From the NCBI GenBank assembly GCA_965205535.1, contig CBDBHH010000005.1:3162001-3226000 (forward strand): a DNA stretch of 64,000 nucleotides. Reading direction: 5' to 3'. The translations under genes and the position numbers were made by a program. Under the pieces are notes generated by a model. It worked only from the letters and a program-made list of their open reading frames with translations, made no database searches and was not told the DNA's origin. Of this stretch, positions 59,061-64,000 are shown one piece after another (position 1 is the stretch's first letter; each line of letters begins with the position of its first letter). The stretch comes from UBA8079 sp965205535. GTDB taxonomy: Bacteria; Pseudomonadota; Alphaproteobacteria; UBA6615.

Positions 59061-60219
59061 CCGTTGCCTCGATGGAAATCGTCACACTGGCCTGTGCTGC
59101 GATGCCTTCGCTGCGTCCGGTGAACCCCAGGCCTTCCGTGGTTGTCGCCTTGACGGATATACGGCTCAGGTCGACGGCAAGTATATCGGCGATCCGCGCG
59201 CGCATGGCATCGCGGTGCGGGCCGATGCGTGGCTGCTCGCAGATGATCGTCAGGTCGCCATGAACCAAGGCACCATGGCGCTGCCGCAATAGAGCGGCGG
59301 CGTGGCCCAGGAACCGGCTTGAATCCGCGCCCTGCCATTGCGGATCCGACGGTGGGAAGTGGGAACCGATATCGCCATCGCCGATGGCACCCAGAATGGC
59401 GTCGGTCAGCGCATGAAGTGCAACATCGGCATCGGAGTGCCCGGCAAGCGCACGGTCATGCGGGATATCAATGCCGCCGAGGCGCACGCTGTCGCCGGGG
59501 CCGAAGGCATGTACATCGAAGCCGCTGCCCACACGTGTTTCGCGTGCGCCTTGCAGCCACGCGGCCGCGCGGGCCAGATCTTCGTCGTGGGTGATCTTAA
59601 TGTTCTGTTCCTCGCCTGCGACGATGGCGACCCTCAGTCCCGCGGCCTCGGCAATGGACGCGTCATCGGTGAACTGACCGGTGTTGGTTGTGCGTCCATA
59701 GGCCGAGAGCAGTGCCCGAAAGTCGAATCCCTGGGGTGTTTGTACCCGGAACAAGCCGGTGCGATCGACCGTCTCGACGACCGCATCGCTTTCCACGCGC
59801 TTGATCGTATCTGTCAGGGCCAGCGCGGGAACCGCACCGTCGGCATCGTCGAGCGCCGCGACAACGCGGTCGATCAGGCCGTTTGAGGGAAGAGGCCGGG
59901 CGCCATCATGAATCAGCACCCGATCAGGTGTCGGACCGGTTGCAAGTGACTGGAGGCCGTTGCGCACGGATTCCTGCCGGGTGTCACCCCCGAGGATTGG
60001 TGGTCCGATGTTCAGGCCCCGACTGGCATCGGCAAACTGTTCGTGATCGTCGGGGTGAATGACCGCCTGCACGCCACCAATCGACGGGTGCGTCAGGAAC
60101 GTCTCAAAGACATGACGGAGAATGCTGCGCCCATGCAGATGCCGATACTGTTTGGGCACGTTCCCCGGCATGCGGGAGCCGCGGCCGGCGGCGACGATGA
60201 GGGCTACGGTTTCAGGCAC
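59050..60219 (-). CDS. ispDF: Bifunctional MEP-pathway enzyme IspD-IspF
   Basis: Catalyses two non-adjacent MEP-pathway steps: the cytidylyl transfer (IspD) and the cyclisation (IspF). The 389-residue fusion has the IspD domain at about 1-225 (IVAAGRGSRM with the nucleotide loop, then HDGARP) and the IspF domain at about 230-389 (RVGSGFDVHAF with metal-binding Asp and His, then HSDADVALHALTDAILGA, and TTTEGLGFTGR). This fusion is typical of alpha- and epsilonproteobacteria. IspE is elsewhere. Dxr, earlier in the pathway, is encoded at 17375-18568. Confidence 0.97.
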   Translation of the reverse strand: MPETVALIVAAGRGSRMPGNVPKQYRHLHGRSILRHVFETFLTHPSIGGVQAVIHPDDHEQFADASRGLNIGPPILGGDTRQESVRNGLQSLATGPTPDRVLIHDGARPLPSNGLIDRVVAALDDADGAVPALALTDTIKRVESDAVVETVDRTGLFRVQTPQGFDFRALLSAYGRTTNTGQFTDDASIAEAAGLRVAIVAGEEQNIKITHDEDLARAAAWLQGARETRVGSGFDVHAFGPGDSVRLGGIDIPHDRALAGHSDADVALHALTDAILGAIGDGDIGSHFPPSDPQWQGADSSRFLGHAAALLRQRHGALVHGDLTIICEQPRIGPHRDAMRARIADILAVDLSRISVKATTTEGLGFTGRSEGIAAQASVTISIEATDDI

Positions 60220-60249
60220 GTTTGGCCACTCCAGACGAATTGTGCGCGC

Positions 60250-60283
60250 ACGTTAGTCGCACGCCTTTGGCTTGCCAAGGCGT
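60250..60283 (-). promoter_or_regulatory. Probable ispDF promoter with overlapping hairpin
   Basis: TTGGCA (60273-60278) and TAACGT (60250-60255) on the minus strand with a 17-base spacer. The same stretch holds an inverted repeat, ACGCCTT-(T)-GG with CC-AAGGCGT (60261-60283, CTTG loop), that could be an operator. Confidence 0.35.
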
Positions 60284-60367
60284 CGCACCGAAATCGGGTG
60301 CCGGCAAAAGCGCTGTTCACCGGTACGTGCGAGTGACCGGCGCGGGCGAGGCACGTATGATGGGGCC

Positions 60368-61180
60368 ATGGGTGGATCAATCACATTGGGCCTTGCCGCG
60401 CTTCTCACGCTGTTGCCGGCAGCATTGCTGCCATTTGGCCGTCGTGATGTGCTGGCGCCAAGGGGTGGGTTCCTGTTCTGGGTTTTGCTGGCTGTTGCGA
60501 CAGTCGGCCCACTGGCCCTCGATATTTCCGTTGCTGGCGGCATCTGGCGGACAGGGTTCAGCGCCACCTTGTGGACGATCATCGCCGCGACCATGGTTCT
60601 CTATCTGCTGATTTGTGTCCTGTCACAGGCCGCGCGCCGGCTGAGCGGGCTTTTGCTGCCCTATCTGGCGTTGCTGGGGCTGGTCGCACTGGCATGGTCG
60701 TCCGTCCCGGACCAACCATTGTCCGGGAACCTTCTGACGGCATGGCTGCAGGTTCATATCGGGGTATCGCTGGTAACATACGGTCTGATCAGTATTGCCG
60801 CCGTCGCGGCGTTGGCGATCTGGCTCAAGGAACGGGCGCTGCGCGCGCATAACGTCTCGGGTTGGTCCGAAATACTCCCGGCGGTCGCCGAGGCCGAATA
60901 TTTGCAGATCAGGCTGCTGGTCGCGGCGGAAGTCGTGCTCGGGGCGGGACTGTTGACCGGTGTGGCAGCGCAGCTCGCCGCGTCCGGTTCTATCGTCGAG
61001 CTCGATCATAAATCCATTCTGTCGGTGGCGACATTCGTGATTATCGGCGGGCTGTTATTGCTCCATCGCGGCAGTGGTCTGCGTGGCCGGCGCGCGGCCC
61101 GGATTGTCCTGTTCGCCTACTTGCTGATCACCCTGGCCTTTCCGGGCGTAAAATTCGTGACCGACGTCATCATCGGCTAG
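60368..61180 (+). CDS. CcsA/HemX-like cytochrome c biogenesis membrane protein
   Basis: A 270-residue membrane protein with about eight segments, resembling the CcsA/HemX/YpjD family (PF01578), which helps heme handling or cytochrome c assembly. The most family-like part is the C-terminal half: WLQVHIGVSLVTYGLISIAA, WLKERALRA, and LDHKSILSVATFVIIGGLLL, with His in positions typical of heme-binding His of the family. The WWD-type heme loop of full CcmC/CcsA is not obvious. ATG 60368 is used because GGGG precedes it; an open frame reaches 60272. It is single, divergent from ispDF. Confidence 0.72.
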   Translation: MGGSITLGLAALLTLLPAALLPFGRRDVLAPRGGFLFWVLLAVATVGPLALDISVAGGIWRTGFSATLWTIIAATMVLYLLICVLSQAARRLSGLLLPYLALLGLVALAWSSVPDQPLSGNLLTAWLQVHIGVSLVTYGLISIAAVAALAIWLKERALRAHNVSGWSEILPAVAEAEYLQIRLLVAAEVVLGAGLLTGVAAQLAASGSIVELDHKSILSVATFVIIGGLLLLHRGSGLRGRRAARIVLFAYLLITLAFPGVKFVTDVIIG

Positions 61181-61198
61181 GGATCACCGAGATAGGTC

Positions 61199-61257
61199 TT
61201 GTTGCGCTGCACAATCGCCTCTATTATGCACAAACAGTGATCAACTGATTTATGTGC
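61199..61257 (+). promoter_or_regulatory. dusB-ntrBC promoter with repeated half-sites
   Basis: TTGTTG (61199-61204) and TATTAT (61222-61227) are 17 bases apart, a good sigma-70 promoter. TGCACAA occurs at 61208-61214 (in the spacer) and again at 61227-61233, and TGTGC at 61253-61257 is inverted to the second. CAGT-GATCA-ACTG (61235-61247) forms an inner dyad. GCAC/GTGC are NtrC half-sites, but the spacing differs from the 17-bp consensus. No clear ribosome site is seen before dusB. Confidence 0.5.
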
Positions 61258-61264
61258 GTAAAAA

Positions 61265-62272
61265 ATGAGCAATATTTCGGGTAATATATCCGAACCCCTC
61301 GTTATTGGACCTGTCAGCATTCCCAACAGGGTCGTTCTCGCCCCGATGTCGGGGGTGAGCGACCGCCCGTTTCGGCGCCTGGCATCGAGATTCGGTGTCG
61401 GATTGGTGGTCTCCGAGATGGTGGCCAGCCGGCAGATGTTGCTGAATACGCACCAGTCTTCCCAGCGAATGCTGTTCGACGAAAACACCGGTCCGGTATC
61501 GATACAGCTGGCGGGAACCGAGCCGCAGATCATGGCGGATGCTGCTGTTCTGGCAGTCGAACGTGGTGCGAACCTCATTGACATCAATTTCGGATGCCCG
61601 GCCAAGAAGATCGTCCGCAAAGCGTCGGGTTCGGCCATGATGCGAGACGTCCCCCTGGCGACGGAAATCATGCGGGCCGTGGTCGATGCTGTCGACGTGC
61701 CGGTGAGCGTGAAAATGCGAACAGGCTGGGATGACGACAGCCGCAACGCTCCCGAACTCGCGCGCATCGCGGAGGATATCGGCGTGCAGATGCTGACCGT
61801 GCATGGCCGCACCCGTTGTCAGTTTTACACCGGCACTGCCGACTGGGATTTCATTGCCGAAGTGAAAGACAGTGTTTCCATTCCGCTGATCGCGAACGGC
61901 GATATTCGCTCGATAGATGATGCTTATGCCTGCCTGGAACGCTCAGGCGCCGACGCGGTGATGATCGGCCGCGCTGCGCAGGGACATCCATGGTTCCCCG
62001 GTGATGTGGCGCATCATTTCATGACCGGCGAGGTGCGCCCGGAGCCGGACATCGCCGAACGCTGGCAGATTCTGCGTGAGCATCTTGACGGGATGCTGTC
62101 CCTCTACGGGGTCAGCACTGGCATTCGTAATGCCCGCAAGCATATCGGCTGGTACATCACCGGCATTCCCGGGGCAGCCGAGTTCCGCAACGTCGTCAAC
62201 AACACGCTCGATGAGCGGGTGATCTTTGACGAAATGCACCGCTTCCATGATTTGTCGCTGGAGGGCGCGTGA
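61265..62272 (+). CDS. dusB: tRNA-dihydrouridine synthase (NifR3 type)
   Basis: FMN enzyme that reduces uridines in the tRNA D-loop. The 335-residue protein shows NRVVLAPMSGVSDRPFR near residue 23, the catalytic Cys in DINFGCPAKKI, MRTGWDDDS, and VHGRTRCQFYTG. It is the gene called nifR3 in rhizobia and Rhodobacter, where it is transcribed with ntrB and ntrC, as here. The ATG has no visible ribosome site. The stop overlaps the ntrB ATG by 1 base. Confidence 0.96.
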   Translation: MSNISGNISEPLVIGPVSIPNRVVLAPMSGVSDRPFRRLASRFGVGLVVSEMVASRQMLLNTHQSSQRMLFDENTGPVSIQLAGTEPQIMADAAVLAVERGANLIDINFGCPAKKIVRKASGSAMMRDVPLATEIMRAVVDAVDVPVSVKMRTGWDDDSRNAPELARIAEDIGVQMLTVHGRTRCQFYTGTADWDFIAEVKDSVSIPLIANGDIRSIDDAYACLERSGADAVMIGRAAQGHPWFPGDVAHHFMTGEVRPEPDIAERWQILREHLDGMLSLYGVSTGIRNARKHIGWYITGIPGAAEFRNVVNNTLDERVIFDEMHRFHDLSLEGA

Positions 62273-63402
62273 TGTCGGTGACGGACGACATGGCACATGA
62301 GGCCGAGCCCGGTATTTTGCCGGTCGTTGACCCCATGTCGGTGCTGAATTCTCTCAGCAACGCAGTGTTTGCGGTGGGTGAGGACAATGTCATTCGATAC
62401 GTAAACGACGCCGCGGAACTGATGTTCGGCATCGGGGCGCACAGTCTTATGGGCAATCCACTTGATGGATTCATCACCTCGGACAACCCGTTGTTTTTCG
62501 TTATAGAAAAGTCACGTCAGACCGGCGCGAGCTATGCCGAGCGAGACGTCCGCATTGAAGGGCCACGCCTGGATGAGCGGGAAATGTCGGTGCAGGCGCA
62601 ACCGTTGTCTGACGCGGACGGCGTGGTGGTGATCAGTTTGCATGAACAGACACTGGCGCGGCATATCGACCGGCAGTTGGTACATCGTGGGGCAGCGCGT
62701 TCGGTGACCGCGATGGCGTCGATGCTGGCGCATGAGGTGAAGAACCCGCTGTCGGGCATTCGCGGGGCGGCGCAACTGCTGGAAGACGATACAGACGAGA
62801 GCGGCAGCGAGCTGACGCAGCTCATCTGCGATGAGGCCGATCGCATCGTCTCGCTGGTGAACCGGATGGAGGCGTTCTCCGACGAACGGCTTCCTGAGCG
62901 AAGCGCGGTCAACATTCATGAGGTACTCGATCGTGCACAGCGTTCTGCAGAAAGCGGATTTGCACGAAATATCCGCTTTATTCCGTTGTTTGACCCGTCT
63001 CTGCCAATGGTGTTCGGCAACCAGGATCAACTGATCCAGGTCTTTCTCAATCTGGTGAAGAACGCTGCGGAATCTGTCGATGCACATGGTGGCGAAATTC
63101 GTATCGAGACACGTTACCGGCATGGCTTGCGCCTGGCGCTGCCGGGCACAGGCGAGCGTGTCGATTTGCCGATCGAAATCACCATCCGCGACAATGGTTC
63201 GGGCGTACCGCCGGATATCCGCCCCTATCTGTTTGACCCGTTCGTGACGTCCAAGAAGAACGGGAACGGATTGGGCCTGGCCCTGGTTGCCAAGCTCGTT
63301 GGCGATCATGGCGGGGTGATCGACCTCGAAAGCGACAATTCCGGCACCGCGTTCAAGGTGATGCTGCCGGTGGATGAAACCGTTGCGGGAGGCGGGCAAT
63401 GA
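62272..63402 (+). CDS. ntrB: Nitrogen-regulation sensor kinase NtrB
   Basis: Cytoplasmic histidine kinase-phosphatase that controls NtrC in response to PII and glutamine. The 376-residue protein has a PAS domain (about 22-130), the phospho-acceptor His154 in MLAHEVKNPLSG (an H-box typical of NtrB), and a HATPase domain (about 255-372) with NLVKNAAESV, DNGSGVPPDI and the G2 box NGNGLGLALVAK. There is no membrane segment. The ATG at 62272 is chosen over the GTG one codon upstream. It overlaps ntrC by 4 bases. Confidence 0.96.
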   Translation: MSVTDDMAHEAEPGILPVVDPMSVLNSLSNAVFAVGEDNVIRYVNDAAELMFGIGAHSLMGNPLDGFITSDNPLFFVIEKSRQTGASYAERDVRIEGPRLDEREMSVQAQPLSDADGVVVISLHEQTLARHIDRQLVHRGAARSVTAMASMLAHEVKNPLSGIRGAAQLLEDDTDESGSELTQLICDEADRIVSLVNRMEAFSDERLPERSAVNIHEVLDRAQRSAESGFARNIRFIPLFDPSLPMVFGNQDQLIQVFLNLVKNAAESVDAHGGEIRIETRYRHGLRLALPGTGERVDLPIEITIRDNGSGVPPDIRPYLFDPFVTSKKNGNGLGLALVAKLVGDHGGVIDLESDNSGTAFKVMLPVDETVAGGGQ

Positions 63403-64000
63403 GTAGCGCGACAATACTGATTGCCGATGACGACAGGAGCATACGCACCGTATTGGGGCAGGCGCTCGGGCGCCTCGGCCACGAGGTGCGCTCGACGGGA
63501 ACGGCCGCCAATCTCTGGAACTGGATTTCCGACGGTGAGGGGGATCTGGTGATCACGGACGTGGTCATGCCGGATGAGAACGGTCTCGACCTGATCCCGC
63601 GTATCAGAAAGATCCGTCCCGATCTGCGCATCATCGTGATGAGTGCACAGAACACGTTGCTGACGGCCGTTCGGGCAACAGAGCGTGGCGCGTTTGAGTA
63701 TTTGCCCAAACCGTTCGATCTCAAGGAAGTGGTTGAGGTTGTCCAGCGGGCTTTGTCTGAAAGTACGGCGCCTGCGACCGTACCTGAGTTTGGCCTGCCA
63801 GGCGAGGAAGAAGAATTACCGCTGATCGGACGTTCCGCGGCGATGCAGGATATCTACAGAGTTCTTGCGCGACTGATGAACACCGACCTCACGGTGATGG
63901 TGACCGGTGAGTCCGGTACGGGCAAGGAACTGGTCGCCCGCGCACTGCATGACTACGGCAAACGCAAATTCGGCCCCTTCGTTGCGATCAACATGGCGGC
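63399..64000 (+). CDS. ntrC: Nitrogen-regulation response regulator NtrC, cut by window edge
   Basis: Sigma-54 activator for nitrogen genes, phosphorylated by NtrB. The first 200 residues are present: a receiver domain with DDD near residue 10, the phosphorylation site Asp54 in ITDVVMPDENG, Lys in YLPKPFD, then a linker and the start of the AAA+ domain with Walker A GESGTGKE (about 170-177). The C-terminal helix-turn-helix is outside the window. The ATG overlaps the ntrB stop (ATGA). An NtrC-like site lies in the purine permease promoter at 2343-2359. Confidence 0.96.
   Translation, partial: MSSATILIADDDRSIRTVLGQALGRLGHEVRSTGTAANLWNWISDGEGDLVITDVVMPDENGLDLIPRIRKIRPDLRIIVMSAQNTLLTAVRATERGAFEYLPKPFDLKEVVEVVQRALSESTAPATVPEFGLPGEEEELPLIGRSAAMQDIYRVLARLMNTDLTVMVTGESGTGKELVARALHDYGKRKFGPFVAINMA

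Noticed and set aside
1..64000. tRNA, rRNA, CRISPR, insertion sequence, phage or integration-site signals
   Set aside because: No T-loop-like GTTCGA-ATCC blocks, no regular spaced repeats, no transposase or integrase frames, and no flanking duplications were seen.

Overview
The window is a gene-dense, GC-rich chromosome segment from an alphaproteobacterium, most likely of a Rhodospirillales-like lineage. That placement rests on several things visible here: an alphaproteobacterial SOS box (GTTC-N7-GTTC) in front of lexA, a fused ispDF gene, a pyruvate dehydrogenase E1 beta that carries its own lipoyl domain, the dusB(nifR3)-ntrB-ntrC order, and the short ProS type. I see no rRNA, tRNA, CRISPR array, insertion sequence, phage gene or replication origin. 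No stretch longer than about 240 bases lacks a gene.

Layout. 1-2.9 kb: a chromate-transporter fragment, DNA glycosylase tag, a purine permease with an NtrC-like site in its promoter, and a small exported protein. 2.9-11.4 kb: membrane adenylate cyclase, proS, lipoprotein release genes lolC/lolD, and dnaE. 11.4-12.4 kb: three small cupin-type genes in a row. 12.4-27.1 kb: a long envelope and translation block, rpsB-tsf-pyrH-frr-uppS-cdsA-dxr-rseP-bamA-ompH-lpxD-fabZ-lpxA-lpxI-lpxB, which joins translation, isoprenoid and phospholipid precursors, outer-membrane protein assembly and lipid A synthesis. 27.1-28.0 kb: glyoxalase I and a cupin. 28.1-34.6 kb: gltA, gltX, comEC, lexA and a small membrane protein. 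34.6-44.3 kb: molybdenum cofactor and tryptophan genes on the minus strand (ppiD-trpE, then trpGDC-moaC-membrane protein-moeA), split by two plus-strand genes (polysaccharide-deacetylase-like and darcynin-like). 44.5-50.2 kb: tpiA, secG, pyrG, kdsA, eno, ftsB. 50.4-57.6 kb: the pyruvate dehydrogenase complex pdhA-pdhB-pdhC-lpd with lipoyl synthase lipA, a COQ10/RatA-type protein and a rhodanese. 57.6-60.2 kb, minus strand: a VOC protein, cinA C-terminal domain, pgpA, ispDF. 60.4-64 kb: a CcsA-like membrane protein and dusB-ntrB-ntrC, the last running off the edge.

Most genes are recognisable core functions, so I found no dramatic new multi-gene system. The most interesting unexplained material is small. 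It comprises an apparent NtrC operator on the purine permease promoter; nested base-paired intergenic regions between eno and ftsB, between pdhB and pdhC, and ahead of the darcynin-like gene; a tandem cupin set next to rpsB; an unknown membrane protein translationally linked to moaC and moeA; and the interruption of the trp genes. All RNA structures were found by eye and have no energy or covariation support.
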